DNA of 52,313 bases from Opitutaceae bacterium (GCA_028822375.1 JAPKDW010000003.1:1-52313); one strand, 5' to 3'; shown: positions 9,901 through 17,895, counted from the first letter of the stretch. Numbers and translations: made by a program. The notes: generated by a model not told the origin, from the letters alone.

Positions 9901-10481
9901 ACCAGTTTTTCTTCGTGAATCCGAACCTGATATTCTTCTTCCAAGCCGCCGATTACCTTCACCGCGGCTAGACCTTCCTCCCCTTCCAACTCTCGTTGTA
10001 CAATCTCCTCGGCAAACAAACGCAACTCGTCCAGAGGATACGGGCCGGTCATGCCAACCCGCATGATCGGGTCCAAGCTCGGGTCGTAACGCAGGATCAA
10101 CGGACGCTTCGCATCCCGAGGCAGACGAACGCGATCCAGTTTTTCACGAATGGACTGGGTCGCTTCCCGCATGTCTGCCCCCCAAGCAAATTCGAGTAGG
10201 ATATCCGACTGATCCGCCTTTGAAATCGAAGTGATCTTGTTCAGCTGCTGAACAATGCCCAACTGCTCTTCGAGCCGTTGAGAAATTTGCGTTTCAACCT
10301 CCTGCGGAGCGGTGCCCGGATACTCCGTCTGCACAGTCAGAGTCGGGTACGACACGTCTGGCATTAGCGTGAGCGCCAGCTTCTGATATGAAACGTATCC
10401 AAATACACATACAGCTAGTACGATCATTATGACCGCAACTGGCCGACGCGTAGCGACAGCAAAATGGGAATCCTTACTCAC
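6939..10481 (-). CDS. RND-family efflux permease with extra membrane insertion (first of two)
   Basis: At 1180 residues it is about 140 longer than its neighbour. The first half shows TM1 (ATRRPVAVIMIVLAV), the porter domain, and the TM4 motif GMLVDNSIVVLESI. The C-terminal half ends with GIVVNNAIVLVDYINNL and FRPILMTTMTT. Unusual features are an insert around residues 310-350 (charged, PQMNADRRMSSAEL region) and a roughly 125-residue linker between TM6 and TM7 (about 548-672) with several hydrophobic runs (WILFPAMLSIFLLSLPF, ALLLVVGVFVWIGTLIL). The core family has only a short loop there. Likely role: proton-driven export together with the adaptor encoded 34 bases upstream. Substrate unknown. 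Confidence 0.92.
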   Translation of the reverse strand: MSKDSHFAVATRRPVAVIMIVLAVCVFGYVSYQKLALTLMPDVSYPTLTVQTEYPGTAPQEVETQISQRLEEQLGIVQQLNKITSISKADQSDILLEFAWGADMREATQSIREKLDRVRLPRDAKRPLILRYDPSLDPIMRVGMTGPYPLDELRLFAEEIVQRELEGEEGLAAVKVIGGLEEEYQVRIHEEKLVSMNLDIQQINTRLAQNNVNLPGGQLYEGRFRYSIRTLNEFKSIEEIKAIVVARKNGVNVFLSDIADVEKSHKEIEIETLVNGRSSIEIEIYKEADANIVGVAQRVRDRLIGLPEQQAYVEQLELEGEDFDKPQMNADRRMSSAELSELRRKSAEATLKRRAMTSFVGYMLPDGCVLEVLTDQSTFIKQSIEDVKSNAIVGGGIAVFVIFLFLRNVGHTAIIGITIPVSIVVTFAPMQLAGVSLNIISLGGLALGVGMLVDNSIVVLESIFRCREEGDSFVDSAVRGVAEVGGAVIASTLTTIAVFFPIVFVEGVAGQIFGDMSLTVVFSLLASLMVALYFIPMLASRRFDSDEPEGEREDDTPWWSLAFFADSWRKFTASVLAYYRWLRKSPVGLSMLGWILFPAMLSIFLLSLPFRVAMCVIGRIASLVFRALLLVVGVFVWIGTLILKVIQPLLDLFDKAFGAVRALYKGLLDWALNNKMFVVGGMFAAFVLTIVFVFPRLGSELIPQVHQGEFNVELKMPVGTPIEQTGGIAREIEEVALTIADIARTAVKVGSDGSASSGSDEGENTASVTVILESGSTSESEMLVLDELRAYAWEIPDLEVEITYPELITVKDPIEIELYGHDLAQMKDVSASVVGAMRSIPGIVDVRSSIQKGNPEVQIIYDRQRLAQLDLQLKTVAELVRNKIQGQIPTEFQRRDRQIDILVRLDEDDRMGLDELRQLVVNPRGAISIPLSAIAELKVREGPNEIRHIDRQRGAVVTANVDGIDLSEATLRIEEAMFDLGFPAGFDYEVAGQAAEMKRSIDSLLFALALALFLVYIVMASQFESLLHPLLILFSVPLAIIGVVMALFLGGWSLNILVFIGLIMLAGIVVNNAIVLVDYINNLRRQGRERVDAVKTACMARFRPILMTTMTTVLGLIPMALGIGEGSEIRVPLAITVISGLTSSTFLTLVVIPSLYLLMDFGKIEVDEEAALAARARAKV

Positions 10482-10515
10482 AAGATCAAGATTGACTTAA
10501 TTTACCCGGAAGCGC

Positions 10516-11712
10516 TCAGCCTTCCGCCGCGCTTTTCGCTTCCCCATCAGCCCCCTCTGCAGCAACGGAATCAGCCACGATCTTCACATTCGCTCCATCC
10601 TTCAAAGCATTGTGCCCCATTACGATAACCGCATCGCCCTTCTCTATTCCCGATGTCGCCTGTACATACCCCACATTGGAATAACCCTCCTGAAGAAGCT
10701 GCTTCCTCGCCTTGCCGGCCTTAACCGTGTAAATGTACTTCAGGTCCCCCTCGTGAACGATCGCGGCCTTCGGCACCAGTGCCGTGTTATTTCTAGTATC
10801 GACGATTATGCGAACATTGACGAACATTCCGGAATATATAGGCATCCCGTTTCCTTGGGCTACCGCTACCTTTACTTTGAAGGTTCCGCTCTCGGGATCG
10901 ACAATAGGACTGACCAGCTTCACATAGGCGCCGTAACTAGCTCCTTCTATCAAATCCGAATCGATAATCGCAGATAGTCCCTTCTCGATTCTCAGCAAAT
11001 GCTGTCCGGGAATATGCACATTCGCAAATAATTCACTGAGATTCATCACAGCGAACAGCTGACGATTCGCAGAAACACGGCTACCGAGCTGCGCGATACG
11101 CTCCGTCACGACTCCATCGACAGTCGATCGAATGATCGTATTTTCTAGTTGAATACGAGAGCGTTCATAGCGAAGACGCGTCTGTTCCAAACCAAACTTC
11201 GCGGTATCGTATTCCTGTTGGTTAATCAATTTGCGATCATACAAGTCGATCCTACGCTGAAAATTCACCTTCTCGTGCTCGTAACGAGCCTTCGTTTCAT
11301 CCAAGTCCACTTGCTGAACGTCGTTCTCCAGACGAGCCAGTACTTGGCCAGTAATTACTCGATCGCCTTCTTCGACAAGCACCTCAAGTATAACGCCCGT
11401 TGATTCGGAAAAAATCTCGACCGAACTTTCCGTCTCCAACACAGAGTCGAAAACCAACGATGACGTTATCTCGCCCTCCTCGACAATTGCAACTTTGACA
11501 GGAACCGCCGGCCTTGATCGCTGAACACGCTCGACTCTTTCGCTTTTGCTTAACTTCTCACCCTTGGATTCCCCAAGCCCTTCCTTCTCAGAGCTTGAGG
11601 CTTTCCCTTCTTTCCCTGGTTTAGATTTAGGCAGAATGTCACCCATTTTCGAACAGCTAGCGATTGCTAGGCTTGCGAAAAGTACGACCCCTATGCGCGT
11701 CCACGTTTTCAT
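10516..11712 (-). CDS. RND efflux periplasmic adaptor lipoprotein (membrane fusion protein)
   Basis: Translated from ATG 11712 the N-terminus is a lipoprotein signal with a lipobox IASC, so Cys20 would be lipidated; an upstream TTG at 11733 would add seven poor residues. A charged Ser/Lys/Glu-rich linker follows (about 25-65). Then come a biotinyl/lipoyl-like half (EVLVEEGDRVITGQVLARLEN), an alpha-hairpin coiled coil (KARYEHEKVNFQRRIDLYDRK), the second lipoyl half, and beta-barrel and membrane-proximal domains (VNVRIIVDTRNNTALVPKAA). It should bridge the two permeases to an outer-membrane channel. It is the first gene of the operon. No TolC-type gene lies in the window, so the channel must be encoded elsewhere. 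Confidence 0.9.
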   Translation of the reverse strand: MKTWTRIGVVLFASLAIASCSKMGDILPKSKPGKEGKASSSEKEGLGESKGEKLSKSERVERVQRSRPAVPVKVAIVEEGEITSSLVFDSVLETESSVEIFSESTGVILEVLVEEGDRVITGQVLARLENDVQQVDLDETKARYEHEKVNFQRRIDLYDRKLINQQEYDTAKFGLEQTRLRYERSRIQLENTIIRSTVDGVVTERIAQLGSRVSANRQLFAVMNLSELFANVHIPGQHLLRIEKGLSAIIDSDLIEGASYGAYVKLVSPIVDPESGTFKVKVAVAQGNGMPIYSGMFVNVRIIVDTRNNTALVPKAAIVHEGDLKYIYTVKAGKARKQLLQEGYSNVGYVQATSGIEKGDAVIVMGHNALKDGANVKIVADSVAAEGADGEAKSAAEG

Positions 11713-11953
11713 TTTAAAATTACAATAATCCAATTCTCTCGTCCTAGCTAGCGTTATTAAGAAAAACGTCGGTCAAACCTCTCCAGGATCGGCCGTTCAG
11801 ATTCCTTAATAATTAGATTCCAACTATTTCAAGAGCTCTAAAACCAAGCGAACGTACCCTTTCTCAAAGCTCCGCTCGAACTGAATGAAATTACTTTGTA
11901 ATCCTCAGTTCTGGACACCGCTCATTCGTAAAAATCCAGGAAAGCGAAAATCA

Positions 11954-12931
11954 TCAATCTAATGCGCCTCCACAACTGGATCCCGCTCCAGCTGTACATC
12001 CAAAGCAGTGATCTCCCGTTGCGATCGGCTCGCGCTCCAAAACTTCGGGATCCAACTCCCACAACAAACGATTTTGTCCTCCTCCGAGAGGCATTCCAAG
12101 CATCTGGTTGAAGTCGCAGTCGAACACTCGCCCCTCCCAGTCTACGCTAATCGTGTCACGGCACATTAATCCATCAATCGATGCCGGATTGAAATTGTCG
12201 ACGAGCAACTGACGGTACATCTCATTCTGCCCTTCACGTCTCAATTGAGCAAGAAACCGAGCAATCGGCATATTCGTAATAGTGAACAGGCTATTGAACT
12301 CGATTCCGAATTCCGCGCGAAGAGCCGTCTTATAGTCCTTTTCCAACTCCCCTTGATCAGGCGGCAGAACAGCCCCGATCGGATTATAAACGAGATTTAA
12401 AGCCAATTCCGAACGCGTCCCGTATCCTAAAGCGTTCAGTCTTTTCAACGCCTCGATTGAGGCGTCAAAGACACCCTCTCCTCGCTGAAGGTTCACGTTT
12501 TTTGGCTGATAGCACGGCATCGAAGCCACGACCTGAATCCGATGAAAAGCCAGAAATTCCGCCATCTCCTCATATCCAGGCTCTAGCAAGATCGTCAGAT
12601 TGCATCGATCGATAATCGTAGCATCCGGCCGAATCGCTCGAACTCTTACGATAAATTCCCGAAAGTCCGGATTCATTTCAGGAGCGCCGCCCGTAAGGTC
12701 GACTGTCTCGATCGAAGGCGAGCGAGCAATCCAATCGATCACTCGATCGATCGTCGCCGGATCCATGATCTCCTTCCTTCCAGGCCCAGCATTTACGTGA
12801 CAATGCACGCAAGCCAGGTTGCACAGCTTACCCAGATTAATTTGCAAAATGCTCGGCGATTTTCGAGCCAAGCAAAGCCCTTGCTTGCTCAGATGTTCTT
12901 CAAAGGCAAATTTCCGATCGGCAAGCAGCAT
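11954..12931 (-). CDS. arsS: Arsenosugar biosynthesis radical SAM protein ArsS
   Basis: This 325-residue radical SAM enzyme carries the CxxxCxxC iron-sulfur motif at Cys37, Cys41 and Cys44 (CNLACVHC), followed by DLTGGAPEMNP. The C-terminal half is cysteine-rich (GLMCRDTISVDWEGRVFDCDF) and ends CFGCTAGAGSSCGGALD, the characteristic tail of the ArsS/DUF3641 family. In that family it is proposed to attach the 5'-deoxyadenosyl group to dimethylarsenic, yielding a precursor of arsenosugars. It begins 12 bases after the arsM stop, so the two are an operon. Identification rests on motifs and partner; the chemistry is established knowledge for the family, not tested here. Confidence 0.92.
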   Translation of the reverse strand: MLLADRKFAFEEHLSKQGLCLARKSPSILQINLGKLCNLACVHCHVNAGPGRKEIMDPATIDRVIDWIARSPSIETVDLTGGAPEMNPDFREFIVRVRAIRPDATIIDRCNLTILLEPGYEEMAEFLAFHRIQVVASMPCYQPKNVNLQRGEGVFDASIEALKRLNALGYGTRSELALNLVYNPIGAVLPPDQGELEKDYKTALRAEFGIEFNSLFTITNMPIARFLAQLRREGQNEMYRQLLVDNFNPASIDGLMCRDTISVDWEGRVFDCDFNQMLGMPLGGGQNRLLWELDPEVLEREPIATGDHCFGCTAGAGSSCGGALD

Positions 12932-12943
12932 ACAACTCGTCCT

Positions 12944-14050
12944 CTAGCAGCACGAATCGCCCGAGCAGCAATCGCTCGAATTCGCAGGCACTGCTTGATA
13001 CTCAATTTGCTTCGAGTCCGATCCACTAAGTCCGAGAAACGCAAAACTGCCGCTATACGGGCTCGCTTTAAGTCTTTCAAAAGCCGCTTCGCCAATCGGT
13101 TGCCTCTGGCCGCGCTCCCAAATTTGTCCGTCCTCATCCTGGATTGCCTTAAAAGGACCCTGGTAAATCGCTTCGTAAATCGCTTCTTCCGATTCAATCG
13201 AAATTCCCTTTAAAGCCTCGATCGTTACGGAGCGAAAAACAACGCCGTCGATCACGCGCCAAGGCTCCACATCGAATTTGCGAAATCGAATCCCGTAAAA
13301 ACCAGCATTTTCGAAGGCTTCGAGAAAATCGTTTTCCGTCATCGCTCCCGACAGACAACCGCTCCAAAGCTCGGCATCCTGCATCATCTTCTCAGTCACA
13401 GGCTGATCCGAAACGATATCGGAAATAACCGCTCGCCCGCCAACTTTCAGCACACGAAATAACTCCGAAAACATCAGGCGCTTCTTATCCGCATCGACCA
13501 AATTGAGAACGCAATTCGACACGATCGCATCAATACTATCGTCTTCGATCATCGGCTGCTCCGAACGCAACCGCTCTACCCGCTCTTCTAATTCCAAAAA
13601 CCCATTCGCGTCTCCAATCGGCTTTTCGCTGAGCGATTGTTCGAGATCGTCCAAGTCCAACTTCAAATCTTGAATACGCCCTTTCCGAAACGATACATTT
13701 GCATAGCCAATATTCTCAGCTACTTCCGGTGCCGCCCGACGAGCGACTTCCAACATGTCGTCCGTCATATCAATTCCGATTACTCGACCTTTAGCTCCCA
13801 CGACTTGCGAAGCGATAAAGCAAATTTTTCCAGTACCAGAGCCAAGGTCCAGCACTGTTTCGCCCGGATTCAGATAGCGACTGGGATCGCCGCATCCGTA
13901 ATCCCGTTCGATAACTTCGCTAGGAATAGCCTTCAAGTATTGCGGGTCGTAATCAACGGGGCAACACAAGGCCTGTTCTCTCGACTGGGCTGCCTTCGCA
14001 TAACGATCGCGCACAGCGCCTTCTTGGGATGATTCGATTATTTCACTCAT
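12944..14050 (-). CDS. arsM: Arsenite S-adenosylmethionine methyltransferase ArsM (arsenosugar-type)
   Basis: A 368-residue class I methyltransferase. The SAM-binding glycine motif VLDLGSGTGK is at about 66-75 and the acidic motif at GIDMTDDML. Candidate arsenic-binding cysteines are Cys53 (YGCGDPS), Cys180 (VSNCVLN) and Cys232 (WSGCLSG), matching the three-Cys pattern of ArsM, plus a CC pair at 29-30. An insert of about 30 residues (125-165) and a cysteine-rich C-terminal tail (DCCSGDSCC) are typical of the longer ArsM forms. It methylates trivalent arsenic to mono- and dimethyl species in the cytoplasm and supplies ArsS. No ArsR repressor gene or obvious operator is adjacent. Confidence 0.9.
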   Translation of the reverse strand: MSEIIESSQEGAVRDRYAKAAQSREQALCCPVDYDPQYLKAIPSEVIERDYGCGDPSRYLNPGETVLDLGSGTGKICFIASQVVGAKGRVIGIDMTDDMLEVARRAAPEVAENIGYANVSFRKGRIQDLKLDLDDLEQSLSEKPIGDANGFLELEERVERLRSEQPMIEDDSIDAIVSNCVLNLVDADKKRLMFSELFRVLKVGGRAVISDIVSDQPVTEKMMQDAELWSGCLSGAMTENDFLEAFENAGFYGIRFRKFDVEPWRVIDGVVFRSVTIEALKGISIESEEAIYEAIYQGPFKAIQDEDGQIWERGQRQPIGEAAFERLKASPYSGSFAFLGLSGSDSKQIEYQAVPANSSDCCSGDSCC

Positions 14051-14123
14051 AAAAACTAGGACAAGCTAATGGGAAAGAAACGAGCTGCGAATCAACTCGA
14101 TTTCAACATTTAGCAATAAAGAC

Positions 14124-14174
14124 AAAAAAGGCTCTGGAAGAATAACTGCGAGCTATCCCATCAATCCAAAGCCT
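14124..14174 (-). terminator. Probable intrinsic terminator of the cytochrome oxidase operon
   Basis: Read on minus, AGGCTTTGGA (14165-14174) pairs with TCCAGAGCCT (14129-14138), ten base pairs including one wobble, across a 26-base loop, followed by a run of six T (14124-14129). It lies 39 bases past the last small oxidase-linked gene. The loop is long, which lowers confidence. Confidence 0.5.
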
Positions 14175-14212
14175 AGTCTAACGGAACATTCGCACCGCAA
14201 AATTCTAAAAAC

Positions 14213-14407
14213 CTAACGGCCTTTCTTCGCGATATAAAAAACTACTCCGCCAATCATAAACAACGGCAAAAATGACAACAAAGCCGTGGTCGCGTAATAA
14301 GCGTAGCGAGTTTCCTCATCCGCAACCGAGCAAGCCGAGCACGCTTGGCCCGCTTGAATCGCGAGCGATGCTATTCCCAAAGTCAAAGTGACTCTTATCG
14401 TTTTCAT
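14213..14407 (-). CDS. Small exported/membrane protein with CSACS motif, end of the oxidase operon
   Basis: A 64-residue protein beginning MKTIRVTLTLGIASLA. Residues 1-20 are a signal-like hydrophobic segment, CSACS falls near 23-27, and a second hydrophobic helix (ALLSFLPLFMIGGVVFYIA) precedes a KKGR end. The open frame extends much further upstream, but that part overlaps subunit III in another frame and is not protein-like. ATG 14413 is an alternative start; AAGG lies nine bases before ATG 14407. It sits 11 bases after the preceding oxidase gene. Small proteins with a Cys pair near a membrane helix are found beside heme-copper oxidases in related phyla. A role in assembly or copper handling is inference only. 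Confidence 0.7.
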   Translation of the reverse strand: MKTIRVTLTLGIASLAIQAGQACSACSVADEETRYAYYATTALLSFLPLFMIGGVVFYIAKKGR

Positions 14408-14418
14408 TCCCATCTGCC

Positions 14419-15015
14419 TTAGCTTAGATATACCAGAACGTACAAAATCGGCCAAATACCGACTACGAAATACCAGAAGAACAAAACACCCTGAAACGAA
14501 GACTGCCTCAAGATGCCCGCGCGCAACTTTACATAAAGTCGCCAAATCCCAATCAAGGCTCCAATCGCGTGAATCCCATGCGTTCCGACTATCAGATAGA
14601 AAAACGCGCCGTATTGGCTTGATGTCATCGTCAACCCAAAGCCAACCAATCGCACCCACTCGAAGCCTTGCACTGCCACGAAAACAACTCCCAGCAATAA
14701 ACAAAAACGTACCAGCTTAACGGTGCCTTCGCTGTTACCTTCTTTTACAAAAGAACGATATCCACGAAAGAGGATATATCCACTCGCAAACAATATCAAC
14801 GAGTTCACCGCTGATGCCTCAATAGGTAAACGCGGTTGCCCCGCCGGAGGCCAAGCCTCTGGACCGGCTTTGATAATCAAATACGCGCTTATCAGCGCCG
14901 CAAAGAACATCAATTCCGTCACGATAAAAACCAATATCCCCAAGGCGCTACTACTCAGTGCCGGAGATCGATCCGAATCAATCGGTTCTGCAAAACTCGG
15001 ATCTATGGTTTTCAT
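14419..15015 (-). CDS. Heme-copper oxidase subunit III-like protein (second copy)
   Basis: A 198-residue polytopic protein of the cytochrome c oxidase subunit III superfamily. It has five hydrophobic helices, including LGILVFIVTELMFFAALISAYL, YGAFFYLIVGTHGIHAIGAL and FWYFVVGIWPILYVLVY; the GTHGIHAIG and final WYF-V motifs are family signatures. It is the second III-type subunit in this operon and diverges from the one at 15577-16158. It probably packs beside subunit I and stabilises the complex. The pair is not a duplication artefact, since the sequences differ throughout. Confidence 0.88.
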   Translation of the reverse strand: MKTIDPSFAEPIDSDRSPALSSSALGILVFIVTELMFFAALISAYLIIKAGPEAWPPAGQPRLPIEASAVNSLILFASGYILFRGYRSFVKEGNSEGTVKLVRFCLLLGVVFVAVQGFEWVRLVGFGLTMTSSQYGAFFYLIVGTHGIHAIGALIGIWRLYVKLRAGILRQSSFQGVLFFWYFVVGIWPILYVLVYLS

Positions 15016-15056
15016 TAATTCAATTCAATTACTGACAAACAGCCGGCAAACGAAAC

Positions 15057-15551
15057 TTAGTGAGCTTCGTGAGAATCCTTGTCCTCTTCTTTATTATGAT
15101 CATCGCCATCATGATCGCCTTCATCGTGGTGATCCTCTCCATAGTGATCGCCGTCTGAATGGCCATCGCCATGATCATCGTGTCCACCATGGCTACGAGA
15201 CTGAGCTTCTTCTTTAGCCGCTTCTTCCGAATATGACTTCACCCAGTTATGTCCATTTGAGAACATTGCATCGGTCGCAGTGCCGAAAAAGAACACTAAC
15301 AACAATGATAGACACGCCAACAGTATATATGGCGCGTAAATCTTCTCGACTTTCAAATGCATGAAATATGCGCAAACGAGATAGGCTTTCCAAATCGCGA
15401 TTCCGAATGCGGTACTCAGGACGAGGACCGTACGAGACACGCCTTCCAATCCAAGCTTCTCCGCAATCTCCGGACCCGCCACGCTCACAACGAAAAGCGC
15501 GAGTAGAATAAAATAGATCTTTAAGTAACTGGGATGTTTATGTCCTGCCAT
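15057..15551 (-). CDS. Cytochrome c oxidase subunit IV family protein with His/Asp-rich tail
   Basis: A 164-residue protein. The N-terminal 100 residues carry three hydrophobic helices (YLKIYFILLALFVVSVAGPEIA, TVLVLSTAFGIAIWKAYLVCAYFMHLK, ILLACLSLLLVFFFG), as in the prokaryotic COX4 family. The C-terminal 45 residues contain 11 histidines and many Asp/Gly, an obvious metal-binding composition. It lies between the two subunit III genes, 25 bases after the first. Subunit IV is a small structural part of caa3-type oxidases. A role of the tail in copper or zinc buffering is inference. Confidence 0.85.
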   Translation of the reverse strand: MAGHKHPSYLKIYFILLALFVVSVAGPEIAEKLGLEGVSRTVLVLSTAFGIAIWKAYLVCAYFMHLKVEKIYAPYILLACLSLLLVFFFGTATDAMFSNGHNWVKSYSEEAAKEEAQSRSHGGHDDHGDGHSDGDHYGEDHHDEGDHDGDDHNKEEDKDSHEAH

Positions 15552-15576
15552 TTTCTATATCTCCAATTAATACTAA

Positions 15577-16158
15577 TTATTTAGCGATGTACATCAACGG
15601 AAAGAGGAAAATCCAGATGATATCGACGAAATGCCAATACAAACCGATGTTCTCAACACGATGCCAATTGCGGCCATGCTTGATATCGTTTTCAGCGATG
15701 ATCCCCATGATCACCATTCCGCAAACAACGTGAAAACCGTGCAGTCCTGTAGCTACGTAATAAAAACTCCAGAAGTTGCTCGTGAAGAGCGTGAAGCCGT
15801 GCTGGATCTCGGTCGTGTATTCGTAGGTTTTGAAACCCATGAAAAAGCCGCCGAGCATAATCGTCAGCCAAATCCACATACGCGTTTTCTTCGCATCGCG
15901 CTTCTCGGAAGCAGCATGAGCGAATACAACGAAGAGACTGGAAGTCAAAAGCCAGAAGGTATTGCAGGCGCCAATGAAGGTGTTCGTATTCGCCGCCTCG
16001 ACCGACCATGACGGTCCGTGATTGAAACGGTTCAACAAATACGAGCCGATCAAACCGCCGAAGATCAGAATTTCCGAACCAATTACCCACCAAACCGCTA
16101 AACGGCCTGTTGGGATTCCGGTGCGACTACGACTGGTCGCTATAATTTGGTGAGCCAT
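15577..16158 (-). CDS. ctaE: Cytochrome c oxidase subunit III
   Basis: A 193-residue five-helix subunit III: LAVWWVIGSEILIFGGLIGSYLLNR at the start, GFFMGFKTYEYTTEI in the middle, the signature ATGLHGFHVVCGMVIMGI, and a closing YWHFVDIIWIFLFPLMYIA. It follows subunit I by 18 bases. The family stabilises the catalytic core and helps maintain proton uptake. The gene order subunit II-I-III-IV is standard for aa3/caa3 oxidases. Confidence 0.92.
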   Translation of the reverse strand: MAHQIIATSRSRTGIPTGRLAVWWVIGSEILIFGGLIGSYLLNRFNHGPSWSVEAANTNTFIGACNTFWLLTSSLFVVFAHAASEKRDAKKTRMWIWLTIMLGGFFMGFKTYEYTTEIQHGFTLFTSNFWSFYYVATGLHGFHVVCGMVIMGIIAENDIKHGRNWHRVENIGLYWHFVDIIWIFLFPLMYIAK

Positions 16159-16176
16159 AATTAAATTCGTTAATGT

Positions 16177-17895
16177 TTAGCTGTCTGACGGTTTCTCGTT
16201 TTGCGGCCAGTAGTCTTCTTCGCGACCTTCAACCGAATACTCATAAGGCCCGCGATAGACTTCCGGCATTACCGGGCCGAAGTTGCCATGCGGCGCAGGC
16301 GACGTAGCGACCCATTCAAGTGTATTCGCTTTCCAAGGGTTGTTCCCAGCCTTCTCCCCGCGCTTGAGGCTAACGAAGAAATTCACGATGAAGATGACTT
16401 GGAACGCCAGCATTACGATCAAAGACAAGGTAGCGAAAACGCGCATGTCTTGCATGTCCGCTCCGGCGAGATCGGGATAGTGCTGGAAGTTGTAAATACG
16501 GCGATGTTGTCCGCCTGCTCCAAGGATAAACAAAGGAATGAAAATTCCATTAAACGATACAGTTGTACCCCAGAAGTGAATTTTGCCCCACGTTTCGTTC
16601 ATCTTGCGACCGAACATCTTCGGATACCAATAGTAGACCGCTGCGAAGGTCGCTATAATCGCGATGGGAACGAAGGTATAATGGAAGTGAGCCAACACGA
16701 AATAGGTATCATGCAAATAGACATCTACACCACTCGAACCGAGCCATATACCGGTCACACCACCGAGAAGAAACTCTCCTGTGAACGCCAAAGCGAAGAG
16801 CATAGCCGTCGTGAAACGGATAGACCCTCCATAAAGCGTAGCGATGTAAGCGAACAATACAATCGCCACCGGTATAGAGATCAACAGTGTAGTGGTCGTA
16901 AACAGGTAGGCCGCTCTCGGATCAACCCCGGAAATGAACTGATGGTGAGCCCAAACGAAGAAACTCAAAATACCCAAGCCGATAGTACTGTAGAGAATCA
17001 GCTTGTAGGCGAAGAGCTTCTTGCGAGCAAACGTACAGGTTATCTCGCCAACGATACCCATAGCAGGAAGCAGTACCACGTAGACTTCCGGGTGACCGAA
17101 GAACCAGAACAAATGCTGCCACAAGACCGGATCACCCCCCGCTGCGCCATCGAAAAAGCCTGTCCCAAGGGTTTGGTCGAATAACAACATCACTGCGCCT
17201 GCAATCAAAGGACCTACTGAACACATGAAGAGGATACTCGCGATGACGATCATCCAAACGATAATTGGAATGTCATACATTCTCATGCCCTTCGCGCGGG
17301 CATTCATAACCGTCGTGATGAAATTGATCCCGCCAAGAAGGAAAGCGACAATTTCAAGCGTCACAGCGATCAGCCACAATGGCGCCCCAAACGGAGTCGC
17401 ATTGTATTGAGCTTTTGCTGATAGAGGTGGATACGCTGTCCATGCCCCACCAAACCCGCCGCCAGGGACGAAAAAGGAAATGATGAGGACAATAGCGCTG
17501 ATCAAAAAGATCTGGTAGGAAAGTCGATTGACTCTCGGAAACACCATATCGTCGCAACCAATCATCAGCGGAATCAGGAAGTTCCCCATCGCCGCGATAA
17601 GAACCGGCATCGCTACCCAGAAAATCATGATCGTGCCATGATTGGTAACCAAAGAGTTGTAAGCCGCTGGCGAAAGCGTACCCCAGAATGGAATAGACGC
17701 GCCAGGAAAGGCTAACTGCATCCGAAAAACATAAGCGAAGAAACCGCCTATTAAAGCCATAGCCATGCCCGTGAACATGTACTGCATGGCGATCATCTTA
17801 TGATCGGTGGAGAAGACGTACTTGCTCCAAAACGAGGGTTCGTGGTGGTCATGATGATCATCATGACCCACTTCTGCGTGAGCGACTTCAGCCAT
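16177..17895 (-). CDS. ctaD: Cytochrome c oxidase subunit I
   Basis: The 572-residue catalytic subunit with about twelve hydrophobic helices. Heme ligand motif NHGTIMIFW, the CuB/Tyr crosslink motif WFFGHPEVYVVLLP, the HHQFISG pair and the heme histidines in HDTYFVLAHFHYTF are all present, so the binuclear centre is complete. The N-terminus is histidine-rich (six His in the first 18 residues). Its ATG overlaps the last 8 bases of subunit II (ATGGCTGA), implying translational coupling. It reduces oxygen to water and pumps protons using electrons delivered through CuA. Confidence 0.97.
   Translation of the reverse strand: MAEVAHAEVGHDDHHDHHEPSFWSKYVFSTDHKMIAMQYMFTGMAMALIGGFFAYVFRMQLAFPGASIPFWGTLSPAAYNSLVTNHGTIMIFWVAMPVLIAAMGNFLIPLMIGCDDMVFPRVNRLSYQIFLISAIVLIISFFVPGGGFGGAWTAYPPLSAKAQYNATPFGAPLWLIAVTLEIVAFLLGGINFITTVMNARAKGMRMYDIPIIVWMIVIASILFMCSVGPLIAGAVMLLFDQTLGTGFFDGAAGGDPVLWQHLFWFFGHPEVYVVLLPAMGIVGEITCTFARKKLFAYKLILYSTIGLGILSFFVWAHHQFISGVDPRAAYLFTTTTLLISIPVAIVLFAYIATLYGGSIRFTTAMLFALAFTGEFLLGGVTGIWLGSSGVDVYLHDTYFVLAHFHYTFVPIAIIATFAAVYYWYPKMFGRKMNETWGKIHFWGTTVSFNGIFIPLFILGAGGQHRRIYNFQHYPDLAGADMQDMRVFATLSLIVMLAFQVIFIVNFFVSLKRGEKAGNNPWKANTLEWVATSPAPHGNFGPVMPEVYRGPYEYSVEGREEDYWPQNEKPSDS

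Noticed and set aside
14213-14704. 163-codon frame extending the 64-residue CSACS protein upstream
   Set aside because: The first 99 residues overlap subunit III in another frame and are low-complexity; only the C-terminal 64 residues look like a protein.
15015-15577. Two subunit III genes as an assembly duplication
   Set aside because: The proteins differ throughout in sequence and length, and both fit the operon; this is a real paralogous pair.
16201-17184. 327-codon open frame on plus inside ctaD
   Set aside because: It lies opposite a fully conserved subunit I gene, has no protein-like pattern, and is a frame made open by codon bias.
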